Shown here: positions 16,545-24,669 of the stretch, piece by piece
Numbering within the stretch: position 1 is the first letter of the stretch
How the letters are laid out: each line of letters starts with the position of its first letter
Source of the DNA: Alkalicoccobacillus porphyridii
GTDB taxonomy: Bacteria; Bacillota; Bacilli; Bacillales; Bacillaceae_D
NCBI RefSeq assembly: GCF_007293315.1
Contig: NZ_VLXZ01000010.1
Location: forward strand, 1 to 64,000
Direction: 5' to 3'
Length of the DNA: 64,000 nucleotides
The notes under the pieces: model-generated
What the model saw: the letters and a program-made list of their open reading frames with translations, nothing else
Database searches by the model: none
What the model was told of the DNA's origin: nothing
Translations under genes and position numbers: made by a program

Positions 16545-17873
16545 CTACATTAATCCAAAAATAAACACAATCAATATAACCATTGGTACAATGGTTTGCA
16601 TGAGTAAATACCACCATTCGGCCGTTTCTCCTAATCGACCACTTTCTAGCTTGTATTGCTCGATCAGTAGATCTTTTTTAACTTTAAATCCAATAAATAA
16701 AGCAATAAACAAACAGCCTAGCGGAAGCATAACATTGGAGACAAGGAAATCGGTTAAATCAAAGACATTTCTTTCAAACAAAATAACCTCACTTAACAAG
16801 TTGTTAGATAATGCAGCTGGTATGCCTGCTACAATGACGAGCAACCCACAAATAATCGCCACATTAATTCGTTTATATGCCTTGTTTTGTGTAAAAGCAG
16901 AGATCATAATCTCTAATAGACTAAAGGATGAAGTAATGGTCGCAAAGAAAAACAAGAGTAAGAACATACTCAAGAACAGCGCACCAAAAGGTAATTGCTC
17001 AAACACGGTAGGCAGGATCACAAAGAGTAGATTTGGGCCTGAGTCAGGTTCAAGATTAAAGGCAAAAACTGCAGGAAAAACCGCAAGACCTGCTAATAAA
17101 GAAACGACAAGATTTAAGATGACAATATACCCCGCTGACCGAGGCAAGCTCTGCTCATTTCCTAGATAAGAGCTATAGGTAACCATACACGAGAATCCAA
17201 CAGCTAATGAGAAGAAGGATTGTCCAAGTGCTTCGAGGATTCCGTCTGTTGTGATGCTATAGAAGTCAGGATTCAAAAAGAAGCGGACTCCCTCCATTGC
17301 TCCTTCTAGCGTCAAGCTACGCACGATGATAATTAATAAGAAAACAAATAATAGCGGCATTAGAAATTTATTTACCTGCTCAATTCCTTTTTTTATGCCT
17401 AGTGAAAGGACCATTACATTCAGTCCAATAAATACAACCAGTCCCGTGATACTAATGACCGGACTTCCTACGACTGCGCCAAACAGTGCATCGTAATTAC
17501 CACTTGGATGCAGAATCGAACCGGTTAAAGCCAAATACACATAGGTAAGAATCCAACCACCGATCACCGAATAAAAGGTGAGCAATAAGAAACATCCCAC
17601 TACACCAAACCGACCAATCCACTTCCAAAGGCCCGTAGCCTGGAGCTTTTCATAGGCGGAGACGGCCTCTCTTTTAGAGCCTCGTCCAATAATAAATTCC
17701 GAAATTAATAGTGGCATGCCAATAAATAAGGTAAAAAATATAAAGATCAGGAAAAAAGCCCCGCCACCATTCATACCAGTTAAATATGGAAATCTCCATA
17801 AGGCGCCAAGTCCAATGGCTGCCCCTGCTGAAGCTAAAATAAAACCTACTTTTGAAGACCATTGTTCATTCAT
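16545..17873 (-). CDS. Sodium-dependent NSS (SNF) family transporter
   Basis: A 442-residue secondary transporter of the neurotransmitter:sodium symporter fold, importing an amino acid or related compound with Na+. The N-terminal signature W-S-S-K-V-G-F-I-L-A-S-A-G-A-A-I-G-L-G followed by W-R-F-P-Y-L-T-G-M-N-G-G-G-A-F-F is diagnostic, and about eleven to twelve hydrophobic segments can be counted (YhdH/YocR-like in Bacillus). The substrate cannot be predicted by eye. Monocistronic, start ATG at 17873. Use of Na+ coupling fits, but does not prove, an alkaliphilic host. Confidence 0.92.
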   Translation of the reverse strand: MNEQWSSKVGFILASAGAAIGLGALWRFPYLTGMNGGGAFFLIFIFFTLFIGMPLLISEFIIGRGSKREAVSAYEKLQATGLWKWIGRFGVVGCFLLLTFYSVIGGWILTYVYLALTGSILHPSGNYDALFGAVVGSPVISITGLVVFIGLNVMVLSLGIKKGIEQVNKFLMPLLFVFLLIIIVRSLTLEGAMEGVRFFLNPDFYSITTDGILEALGQSFFSLAVGFSCMVTYSSYLGNEQSLPRSAGYIVILNLVVSLLAGLAVFPAVFAFNLEPDSGPNLLFVILPTVFEQLPFGALFLSMFLLLFFFATITSSFSLLEIMISAFTQNKAYKRINVAIICGLLVIVAGIPAALSNNLLSEVILFERNVFDLTDFLVSNVMLPLGCLFIALFIGFKVKKDLLIEQYKLESGRLGETAEWWYLLMQTIVPMVILIVFIFGLM

Positions 17874-18034
17874 ACATTACTGCTTGTTGCAGCGTACACC
17901 TTCCTTCACAAACCGAATAGACTAACTTTGCTTGTTTAAAGTAAAAAAGTCAAGCAGTCCTTAGAATCTGGGACCAAAGCTGTCTATATCGTTCTTCCGT
18001 TATCTTGTATACTAACTAGTAGCTGATTCTCTTT

Positions 18035-18173
18035 CATACGGGGCTGGCAGCACCTCTTGATAAAGGGGGTGAGGCCATTCATGACAGTTTATGAGGTATT
18101 GACCATCATGATTAGTTTTTCCATGTTAGTCATTGCCATTCTGTCTTTCAGAAATGAAAAATAAGCCCCGTAT
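18035..18173 (+). ncRNA. Structured mRNA of the type I toxin: 5'-3' pairing and SD-sequestering hairpin
   Basis: In the leader, ATACGGGGCT (18036-18045) is perfectly complementary to AGCCCCGTAT (18164-18173) right after the toxin stop codon, so the two ends of the transcript can pair over ten bases. A second hairpin CACCTC (18051-18056) with GGGGTG closes over the Shine-Dalgarno sequence AAAGGGGGTG. Both features are typical of type I toxin mRNAs that are kept untranslated until processed. The antisense antitoxin RNA itself was not located with confidence. Confidence 0.6.
18081..18164 (+). CDS. Type I toxin, holin-like (Hol_Tox) family, 27 residues
   Basis: Encodes M-T-V-Y-E-V-L-T-I-M-I-S-F, S-M-L-V-I-A-I-L-S-F and ends R-N-E-K: one membrane-spanning helix with a short charged tail, matching the consensus of the putative holin-like toxin family of Firmicutes type I toxin-antitoxin systems. 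A very strong Shine-Dalgarno (AAAGGGGGTGAGG) precedes the ATG. It would act at the cytoplasmic membrane; expression is presumably blocked by an antisense RNA overlapping the 3' end and by the leader structure described separately. Stand-alone between the NSS transporter and DUF418 genes. The family match is by recognition, not by search. Confidence 0.8.
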   Translation: MTVYEVLTIMISFSMLVIAILSFRNEK

Positions 18174-18197
18174 ATGAGTTGACCGCTCTCGGGGCTT
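18163..18197. terminator. Terminator hairpin at the toxin 3' end
   Basis: AAGCCCCG (18163-18170) pairs with CGGGGCTT (18190-18197), with T-rich sequence on both outer sides, so it can function on either strand. Its 5' arm is the same sequence that pairs with the toxin leader. Confidence 0.65.
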
Positions 18198-18237
18198 ATT
18201 CTTTGCTCTATTTGCGCCAGTCTCTATGAGATCAGCT

Positions 18238-18276
18238 GTCTGACTCCGGTGCACTGCACCTGAGTCAGACTTTTTA
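18238..18276 (+). terminator. Strong intrinsic terminator
   Basis: GTCTGACTC pairs with GAGTCAGAC around an inner GGTGCA/TGCACC stem, followed by TTTTT. It is the second terminator downstream of the toxin gene and insulates the DUF418 gene. Confidence 0.8.
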
Positions 18277-18408
18277 GTTTATATTGTGTGTGTATTTATT
18301 ATACGGATCAAGCGATGTTTACGCAATAGGCGTATTGTTTTAAAAAATACTGAAACCTCTGCACTTATTTTTCGAATAGATGTTCATAAGATAACAAAGG
18401 AGACTCTC

Positions 18409-19569
18409 ATGCAGACAAATTCTTCGCGCATTCGCTTGCTGGACATTTTAAGAGGTTTTGCTATTATCGGAACGCTCGGTACAAACATTTGGTTATTTGC
18501 TGATCCTGGTGCTTCCCTCTTCATTCTAACATTAGATGAGACAACAAATCGTTTAGATTATTGGGTTCATTTGTTCTTTTCCATTTTTATAAATGGGAAA
18601 TTGCTAGGATTATTAACTATCATGTTTGGGATCGGGCTAGAAATGAAATATCGAAAAGCGTTACGCGATGATCTCCCCTGGAAAAAAATGTACCTATGGA
18701 CCATGCTACTACTGTTTTTGGACGGCTTGCTTCATTATATTCTTGTATTTGAATATGACATCCTGATGAGTTATGCCATAACAGGTATGATTGTTGCTTT
18801 TTTAGTAGGCTGTCGCGAAAAAGTTATGAAACGGTGGATGGCTAGCGCTGCTTCCATACACATCCTAGGATTAACTGTGATGACAATGGCGTGGGTCTGG
18901 ATGTTTCAAGAGGAAGAAATTTTATCAGAAATCATACAAGAGTTTAGTGTTTCTGAAATCATATACACCTCTTCATCCTATCTTGAGCAGGTTCACTTTC
19001 GATTGTCTAATTTTATAAGTATGCGTTTTGAAGCGATCGCTATTATCTTTATGAACATCTTTCTTTATTTAGTAGGCATACGCCTGTATCGTTCAGGAGC
19101 ATTCTCCGATGACGAAAGAGGACGCGCTAAACGAAAAAAGCTTTTAGTCTGGGGACTCGGTCTTGGAATTCCTTTAAACGCTCTTATTATGATTCCAGGG
19201 CAAATCTTTGATTTATTCACTCGGTATTTATTCGCTCCTGTTCTATCCCTTGGCTACATCGGTCTGCTTGCATTTTTAAGTGAGCGTAATTGGGTATCTT
19301 GGCTACTCGCTAGGTTTGAAGTTATTGGAAAGTGCGCGCTGAGTTGTTATGTACTTCAGAATCTCTTAGCGTCCATCATTTTTTACAGCTGGGGATTTGG
19401 CCTCGCCCCTTCCACAAATGTTTACCTTATCGTTGGAGCATGGATCTTCATAACCGTTGTCATGATGCTGGTTGCTCACATCTTCGTTAAGACCATGGGA
19501 ACAGGCCCTTTAGAATGGATATGGCGTAAGCTTTCGTATGCACCGTTTAAAAAGATATCTACTAAATGA
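18409..19569 (+). CDS. DUF418 family membrane protein
   Basis: About 386 residues with eight or more hydrophobic helices. N-terminal R-I-R-L-L-D-I-L-R-G-F-A-I-I-G-T-L is the typical DUF418/acyltransferase-3-like opening, and F-E-V-I-G-K-C-A-L-S-C-Y-V-L-Q-N near residue 310 is the DUF418 core motif. Start taken at the ATG at 18409 (AAAGGAG six bases upstream); the frame is open back to 18286 but without a start signal. YeiB-like membrane proteins; function not established. Confidence 0.88.
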   Translation: MQTNSSRIRLLDILRGFAIIGTLGTNIWLFADPGASLFILTLDETTNRLDYWVHLFFSIFINGKLLGLLTIMFGIGLEMKYRKALRDDLPWKKMYLWTMLLLFLDGLLHYILVFEYDILMSYAITGMIVAFLVGCREKVMKRWMASAASIHILGLTVMTMAWVWMFQEEEILSEIIQEFSVSEIIYTSSSYLEQVHFRLSNFISMRFEAIAIIFMNIFLYLVGIRLYRSGAFSDDERGRAKRKKLLVWGLGLGIPLNALIMIPGQIFDLFTRYLFAPVLSLGYIGLLAFLSERNWVSWLLARFEVIGKCALSCYVLQNLLASIIFYSWGFGLAPSTNVYLIVGAWIFITVVMMLVAHIFVKTMGTGPLEWIWRKLSYAPFKKISTK

Positions 19570-19638
19570 CTGATGTCACTACTCACCCCCTTTTAAGACA
19601 GATAAACTATTTTTATATTAAGAAAAGAGGTGGCTAGC

Positions 19639-20148
19639 TTGGAACTCCTACACCCTGATGGCAGAGTCATTCGCTATCTTGAGCGTCATTCAGACCATAA
19701 AGGAGACTATCTGTTACTCGAACACCGTATTCCAACACCACGAATCATGAGCGGCCCACATTGGCACCCTCACTTAGTGGAAACATTTACAGTACAAGAA
19801 GGCACGATGAAGTTAATCATTGATAAAAAAGAAATGCTGCTTCACGCTGGCGAAACCTTAACCATTGAACCTAATCAAACACATCAATTCTGGAACATCG
19901 GCGAGCAAGCATTGATCGTCCAGCATAAAATTCAACCACCCGGAAAGCATGGAGACATGTTTCGCCTTATCCATAAACTCGAAACAGAAGGTAAACTAAC
20001 AAGCAAAGGCATACCTAAAAATCCTCTTTGGCTAGGCCTTGCCTGGGAATGTATCGATGGATATCTAGTTGGACCTCCACCACTCATTCAACGTACCCTA
20101 CTCGGAGGGCTAGCTGCTCTTGCTAGACTTCGTGGTTATAAAATATAA
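19639..20148 (+). CDS. Cupin-domain protein
   Basis: About 170 residues with a single cupin barrel: H-W-H-P-H-L-V-E-T-F-T-V-Q-E-G supplies the metal-binding H/H/E of motif 1 and P-N-Q-T-H-Q-F-W-N motif 2 supplies the final histidine. A TTG at 19639 six bases after AAGAGGTGG is the most likely start; GTG at 19630 is the alternative. The C-terminal 60 residues, including P-L-W-L-G-L-A-W-E-C and a hydrophobic tail, are outside the barrel. Enzymatic role unknown. Confidence 0.83.
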   Translation: MELLHPDGRVIRYLERHSDHKGDYLLLEHRIPTPRIMSGPHWHPHLVETFTVQEGTMKLIIDKKEMLLHAGETLTIEPNQTHQFWNIGEQALIVQHKIQPPGKHGDMFRLIHKLETEGKLTSKGIPKNPLWLGLAWECIDGYLVGPPPLIQRTLLGGLAALARLRGYKI

Positions 20149-20229
20149 GGAAATCGTTAAGGACATTAGAATTCTAGAAAACTTGTAAGTGGTGGATGAT
20201 GGGAAGGACAAGTCGGATCGGATCGCTTT

Positions 20230-20826
20230 CGTGGACTTCGCGCCGATTCCACGTCTCCTCCCGCCGCTTTCGGGGGCTTCGCGCCGATTCCGCGTCTCTT
20301 CCCGCCGCTTTCGGGGGCTTCGCGCCGATTCCGCGTCTCTTCCCGCCGCTTTCGGGGGCTTCGCGTCGATTCCGCTTCTCCTCCCGCCGCTTTCGGGGGC
20401 TTCGCGCCGATTCTGCTTCTCCTCCCGCCGCTTTGGGGGGCCTCGCGCCGATTCCGCTTCTCCTCCCGCCGCTTTCGGGGGCCTCGCGCCGATTCCACGT
20501 CTCCTCCCGCCGCTTTCAGGGGCTTCACGCCGATTCCACGTCTCCTCCCGCCGCTTTCGGGGGCTTCGCGCCGATTCCGCGTCTCCTCCCGCCGCTTTCA
20601 GGGGCCTCGCGCCGATTCCGCTTCTCCTCCCGCCGCTTTTGAGGGCTTCGCGCCGATTCCACGTCTCTTCCCGCCGCTTTCGGGGGCCTCGCGCCGATTC
20701 TGCTTCTCCTCCCGCCGCTTTCGGGGGCCTCGCGCCGATTCTGCTTCTCCTCCCGCCGCTTTTGTGGGCCTCGCTTCGATTCCGCTTCTCCTCCCGCCGC
20801 TTTCGGGGACTTCGCGCCGATTCCAC
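20230..20826. repeat. 41-bp GC-rich minisatellite, about 14 copies
   Basis: The unit contains CGCCGATTCC, GTCTC(C/T)TCCCGCC and GCTTTCGGGGGC and repeats every 41 bases (for example CGCCGATTCC at 20241 and 20282). Copies differ at a few positions. Composition is far more GC-rich than the surrounding roughly 40% GC sequence. Because 41 is not a multiple of three and the unit lacks stops, several overlapping frames stay open on both strands; none has a ribosome site or a non-repeat domain, so they are not reported as genes. Confidence 0.93.
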
Positions 20827-20900
20827 GTGACGAGAGGGATCTAAACTGTATCTTTTTACATATTTAAATTTATACCCTTCGTTCCTGACAAACCTATCTC

Positions 20901-21080
20901 ATTTCCGATAACGGCTTCTCTTTCCCGATATCCACCTCTCTTTCCCGATATCCTCATCTCTTTCCCGATATCTACTCCTCTTTCCCGATATCCGCCACTC
21001 TTTCCCGATATCCACTCCTCTTTCCCGATATCCACTCCTCTTTCCCGATATCCGCTCCTCTTTCCCGATATCCTCCGCAT
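20901..21080. repeat. 20-bp minisatellite with GATATC, nine copies
   Basis: TTTCCCGATATC recurs exactly every 20 bases from 20921 to 21061, with a degenerate copy at 20901. Each unit carries the palindrome GATATC and a variable CCNCTC spacer. It lies immediately downstream of the 41-bp array and ends before the terminator-like run that precedes the BAAT hydrolase stop. Open frames through it are artefacts. Confidence 0.93.
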
Positions 21081-21131
21081 CGATTCTATCCCACTCAAAC
21101 ACCCCCACGCCCATCACTCCAACCCCAAAAT

Positions 21132-21160
21132 AAAAAAAGAGCCTAGGCTCTTTTTCAACT
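21132..21160 (-). terminator. Intrinsic terminator of the hydrolase operon
   Basis: On the minus strand AAAAAGAGCC-TAGGCTCTTTTTTT forms a compact hairpin with a T tail, immediately downstream of the BAAT-type hydrolase gene. Confidence 0.75.
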
Positions 21161-21162
21161 AA

Positions 21163-22401
21163 TCACGCTCCACCTGCATTTTCACCAAGAAAATTCAAAA
21201 GTTTCTCCCAGGAATCAGTGGTTGCTGCTGCGTTGGCTTCTTTTGTTCCTCCAAAATTCATGATCATGCCTCCGCCTACATGCATGTTCACGTTGGCTGG
21301 CATTCCTGGTAGGGCGTATGGGAAGGCTAAGAAGTGTCCTGCCTTCTCGTATGCTAAGCATTCCAGAGGATATTCTGTCAGGTTCTCCTTAATTCGTTCA
21401 GCGAACCTAGCTGCTGGCCACACTTGATCGTCGCCACCAGCTATTAACATGACGGGAGCTTTGATATTTTCTACCTGAATTCGAGATGATTCATTTGCTT
21501 CTAATGAAGATAAGCTGTTCTCCCAAATAGATAAGAATGAGACTGGCCTCCTAGTCAGCATTCCACCAAACATGGAAAACATCTGGGCTGGTCGATATTT
21601 AAAGGTGAGATAAGGTAGGTCTTGTTCATTTAAGGTCCACGAAGGAATAGGAGCATAAATCGTATTTCTTAAACCGGATGTAACATACGCACTTGGCGCT
21701 CCAGCCACGACTGCGGAAAATTCATCATATATTGAAGCGATAAGTAACGCTAGCTCTGCACCACGAGAGTAGCCAATCAATGCAATTTTTTCAACCTGAG
21801 CCTGTTCTTTTAACCACTGGATGGCTTGGTGCACATACTCCAATGGGATTCTATGCAGGTCCTTAGGTACACCGCTCTGACCAAAGTAAGCTAACGCCAA
21901 AACCGTATAGCCTTTTGAGGCCAATAACGCTGCTGCATGCTCTTGTATCTCACCGTCCGAACCTCCTAGAAGCAGTACAACTGGTTGCTTTTGCTTATGG
22001 CTAGAGTAAAAAAATGTCCCAACAATTCCATGATCCTTTATTTTTTTTCGTAAAATATCCCCTCGGTAAAAACAACGTTTCAAGCGAATAGAGGTATCTT
22101 GACTGTCTTGTCGCTTTAAAACAAGCTCTATTTTAAGATCACGTGCATTAGATTTATAAAAAAAGTCTCCGTAACTACTTTTCTCTTTATCTGCCTTCCA
22201 AAATAACTGATCGACTTCAGAACGAGTAAGGGTCCTCTCTCCGTTTGTATTAAGCTGATAGGAGGTCAAGCATGTGAACAGATTGCCCTTTTCATCTCGA
22301 ATCCTTGTTTCAATACTAACCTCTTCATTAGGCTCACAGCCGCTGATTTGAACCGTGAGCTCTTCATCTATAAACGACTCCAATGACGATACATTTAACA
22401 T
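21163..22401 (-). CDS. BAAT/acyl-CoA thioesterase-like alpha/beta hydrolase
   Basis: A 412-residue protein with an N-terminal beta-sandwich region (about 1-130) of the acyl-CoA thioester hydrolase/BAAT type and a C-terminal alpha/beta hydrolase: nucleophile elbow G-Y-S-R-G-A-E-L (near residue 225), acid in A-G-G-D-D-Q-V-W, histidine in K-A-G-H-F-L-A-F-P-Y. Bile-acid-CoA transferase-related bacterial enzymes of this type hydrolyse thioesters or act on xenobiotic acyl groups. Last gene of a possible minus-strand operon reaching back to 23663. Substrate unknown. Confidence 0.87.
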   Translation of the reverse strand: MLNVSSLESFIDEELTVQISGCEPNEEVSIETRIRDEKGNLFTCLTSYQLNTNGERTLTRSEVDQLFWKADKEKSSYGDFFYKSNARDLKIELVLKRQDSQDTSIRLKRCFYRGDILRKKIKDHGIVGTFFYSSHKQKQPVVLLLGGSDGEIQEHAAALLASKGYTVLALAYFGQSGVPKDLHRIPLEYVHQAIQWLKEQAQVEKIALIGYSRGAELALLIASIYDEFSAVVAGAPSAYVTSGLRNTIYAPIPSWTLNEQDLPYLTFKYRPAQMFSMFGGMLTRRPVSFLSIWENSLSSLEANESSRIQVENIKAPVMLIAGGDDQVWPAARFAERIKENLTEYPLECLAYEKAGHFLAFPYALPGMPANVNMHVGGGMIMNFGGTKEANAAATTDSWEKLLNFLGENAGGA

Positions 22402-22431
22402 ATTATTTTTGTCTCCTGACTTCGCTCCATA

Positions 22432-22830
22432 TTAAAAAAACTCCTTTAATATGTACGTCTCATCAACCGGGATCGAGTAATAACCTTCTGTCCCCTCTTC
22501 AACAAACATTGCCTGTGTATCCGCTTCTTCATCAATCCACAAGAACAGTACTTCATTCGATGAACCTGCGAATTCTACCCCATAATCAGGCGTTCTAATG
22601 TCTAGCAGCGCATCTACGAATTCGGCCGTTTCAAAGATCTGTACCCATTCAGTTATATCTTCACTTTCATCTATGATAAGAACCGTCTCATCTGACACCT
22701 CATCATGAGTAATAGCTTCATAGAGTCTAATATCATCTACTTCCCCCTCTACGGTAAAGGTCTCAGCACCACTGCAAGCAACAACAACGCTTAGATATAC
22801 GATTGAAAATAAGACATAGCCCTTTTTCAT
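22432..22830 (-). CDS. Small acidic lipoprotein, hypothetical
   Basis: 132 residues with signal peptide M-K-K-G-Y-V-L-F-S and lipobox V-V-A-C (acylated Cys19). The mature part is very acidic (many D/E) and ends E-T-Y-I-L-K-E-F-F. Starts right after the DinB-like gene stop, so it is probably co-transcribed. No recognised domain. Confidence 0.8.
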   Translation of the reverse strand: MKKGYVLFSIVYLSVVVACSGAETFTVEGEVDDIRLYEAITHDEVSDETVLIIDESEDITEWVQIFETAEFVDALLDIRTPDYGVEFAGSSNEVLFLWIDEEADTQAMFVEEGTEGYYSIPVDETYILKEFF

Positions 22831-23385
22831 TCACTCCGTCTCCTTATAATAGGTTTCACATAATTTAAAATGATGCTGCTCATGAATGACTAGCAGATGA
22901 ATGGCTTGAATTAGGTTCGGATAATGGGCAGGTGGGTCCGGATACCGAATATGCCCCGCAATATTCTCATCAATATTTGATAGCATGCTCTTTAATTTTC
23001 TTGTTTCTACATTTAACTCTGTAATCATGTCTTTGTATGTAATCTTCTCTTGAAGCTTTGATGGAGGTTTGATAAAAGGAGGTGCTTTCATTGCTCGAGA
23101 GTGGTGCTGCTGATAATGCTCATAAATGTTTTCACTTTCCGTTTTAAAGGACTTCTGCCTATTTAGATGAGCAAGAGGCTTCGCTAGATGAAGATATCCA
23201 ACATTGATTTGTCGAAATCTCTTAAGTAACAACAAAAGATGATACATCGTCTCTCCGATAGACCATTTTTCTGGGAGTGGTCTTTGCCAAACATCCTTTT
23301 CTACGACAGACGACAAAAATGTTTCTCTTTGATCTGAAAGCTGATTAAAATAAATCAGCATCATACCACTTTTCATTTCACTCAT
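22831..23385 (-). CDS. DinB-like (YfiT/DinB_2) metalloprotein
   Basis: 184 residues forming the four-helix DinB bundle. The metal triad appears as the histidine in G-E-T-M-Y-H-L-L-L-L-L (near 48) and H-E-Q-H-H-F-K near the C terminus. Family members are thiol-dependent or bacillithiol transferases or of unknown role. It overlaps the upstream membrane-protein gene by four bases, indicating translational coupling. Confidence 0.83.
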   Translation of the reverse strand: MSEMKSGMMLIYFNQLSDQRETFLSSVVEKDVWQRPLPEKWSIGETMYHLLLLLKRFRQINVGYLHLAKPLAHLNRQKSFKTESENIYEHYQQHHSRAMKAPPFIKPPSKLQEKITYKDMITELNVETRKLKSMLSNIDENIAGHIRYPDPPAHYPNLIQAIHLLVIHEQHHFKLCETYYKETE

Positions 23386-23663
23386 TGGGATTCAACCATT
23401 ATGGAGATCACAAATAGAAATGCGCTTATGAAAAGCATAAATGAGTTTCCCGCTACTCCCAAAATAAATAGCTTTGATCTCTTTGTCAGCTTTCCAGCAT
23501 AGATTGCAAATAGAATACCCGCAATTGATAGGCCTCCGTAGATTGCAATTTCAGTGTACAAACCCGCGTCGACAATTAACTGCGTATAAAATAAAAACAT
23601 ACTAAGAAACATTAAAGCAATTGAGGTGATACCTAATCGCTTACTTTTTACTTGCTGTTCCAT
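23382..23663 (-). CDS. Small three-helix membrane protein, hypothetical
   Basis: About 94 residues with three hydrophobic helices (L-G-I-T-S-I-A-L-M-F-L, I-A-I-Y-G-G-L-S-I-A-G-I, L-F-I-L-G-V-A-G-N-S-F-M). The ATG at 23663 is six bases after AAGGTG and is preferred; the frame is open to 23696. Overlaps the DinB gene start. No known function. Confidence 0.7.
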   Translation of the reverse strand: MEQQVKSKRLGITSIALMFLSMFLFYTQLIVDAGLYTEIAIYGGLSIAGILFAIYAGKLTKRSKLFILGVAGNSFMLFISAFLFVISIMVESQ

Positions 23664-23799
23664 ACTCATCACCTTCAATAAAGATTTCTTTGCCATACCA
23701 TAAAAATCCTTCTCGATTATATTAAGGAAAAAACCGATTTACTTTATAAAAATGGGTCGGTACAATGTATATATGTACTCATATAAAGCAGGTGAAGCT

Positions 23800-24669
23800 T
23801 TGTCTATCTTAAGTGTAAATCATTTAACAAAAATTGTGAATCATCAAATGGTACTGGATGAGGTTTCTTTTGAAATCAACGCCCCTGGCATTTGGGCTCT
23901 TGTTGCACCAAGCGGATCTGGCAAGACGACTCTACTTCGTACGATCTGTCATCTTCAAGCTGCTGACTCTGGGACTGTAGAATTAGTAGGCAAATCAAAC
24001 CAGGATCGCAGTGTTTATAAAGAGGTGGTTTATCTACAAAATCCATCGATCCTACACGATGATCTTACTGGCTATGACCATTTAAAATATATTTGTACAG
24101 CCCATAACATTCACAAATCTAGAATAAATGAGGTGGTGAAGGATGTTGGCATCCAAGGCACCTTCAAAAAAAAGATTAGACACCACACATTTAGCTCTAA
24201 GCAGCTATTACTGTTGGCGATGGCTCTAATTTCGAAATCAAAACTGTTACTTTTAGACGAGCCGTTTACTGGACTTGATTCATCAAGTATTAGCGCTGTC
24301 CAACGTATCTTTCATCAGCTAAAAGAGAATGGGAGTTCTATTCTCTTCACCTCTCCCGACCTAACATCCATTCATCAGATCACTCCTCACATTTATTTTC
24401 TGAAGAATGGCAAGCTAACCGAAATAAACAGTAAACACTATGAATCTACATATTATCGATTGCACGTATCTTCACCTACTACAGTGAAGCAAATCCTTGA
24501 AGATGAAAATTATTTAGTAGAAGAAGACGGTGAATGTCTACTCGTCTATCTTGAGCATAAACCATTGCATAGATTAATGGAGCTATTAATGTCTCACCAG
24601 ATAAACATTATTGATGTACAAAAAGAGAGTCATAACCTAGAACAACAATACAAGGAGCACTTTGAATAA
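23800..24669 (+). CDS. ABC exporter ATPase with degenerate signature motif
   Basis: About 289 residues. Walker A (A-P-S-G-S-G-K-T), the Q-loop (V-V-Y-L-Q-N) and Walker B (L-L-L-L-D-E-P-F-T-G-L-D) are intact, but the signature reads F-S-S-K-Q in place of L-S-G-G-Q and the switch-region histidine is replaced (F-T-S-P-D-L-T). It is therefore either a slow ATPase or a specialised one; ABC transporters of bacteriocin immunity and gliding-type show similar drift. A TTG at 23800 after AGGTGAAG is the preferred start. Its stop overlaps the start of the first permease gene by one base. Confidence 0.85.
   Translation: MSILSVNHLTKIVNHQMVLDEVSFEINAPGIWALVAPSGSGKTTLLRTICHLQAADSGTVELVGKSNQDRSVYKEVVYLQNPSILHDDLTGYDHLKYICTAHNIHKSRINEVVKDVGIQGTFKKKIRHHTFSSKQLLLLAMALISKSKLLLLDEPFTGLDSSSISAVQRIFHQLKENGSSILFTSPDLTSIHQITPHIYFLKNGKLTEINSKHYESTYYRLHVSSPTTVKQILEDENYLVEEDGECLLVYLEHKPLHRLMELLMSHQINIIDVQKESHNLEQQYKEHFE

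Noticed and set aside
16489-17169. 226-codon plus-strand frame opposite the NSS transporter
   Set aside because: Antisense shadow of a clear 12-helix transporter gene.
20110-20830. Several 120-240-codon frames on both strands, rich in R/E/A/G or S/P/R
   Set aside because: They are open only because the 41-bp repeat has no stop codons; no ribosome site, no domain and multiple overlapping frames.
20856-21117. Two minus-strand frames of 72-80 codons with repeating G-Y-R-E-R
   Set aside because: Translation of the 20-bp minisatellite; frame changes every unit and no start signals.
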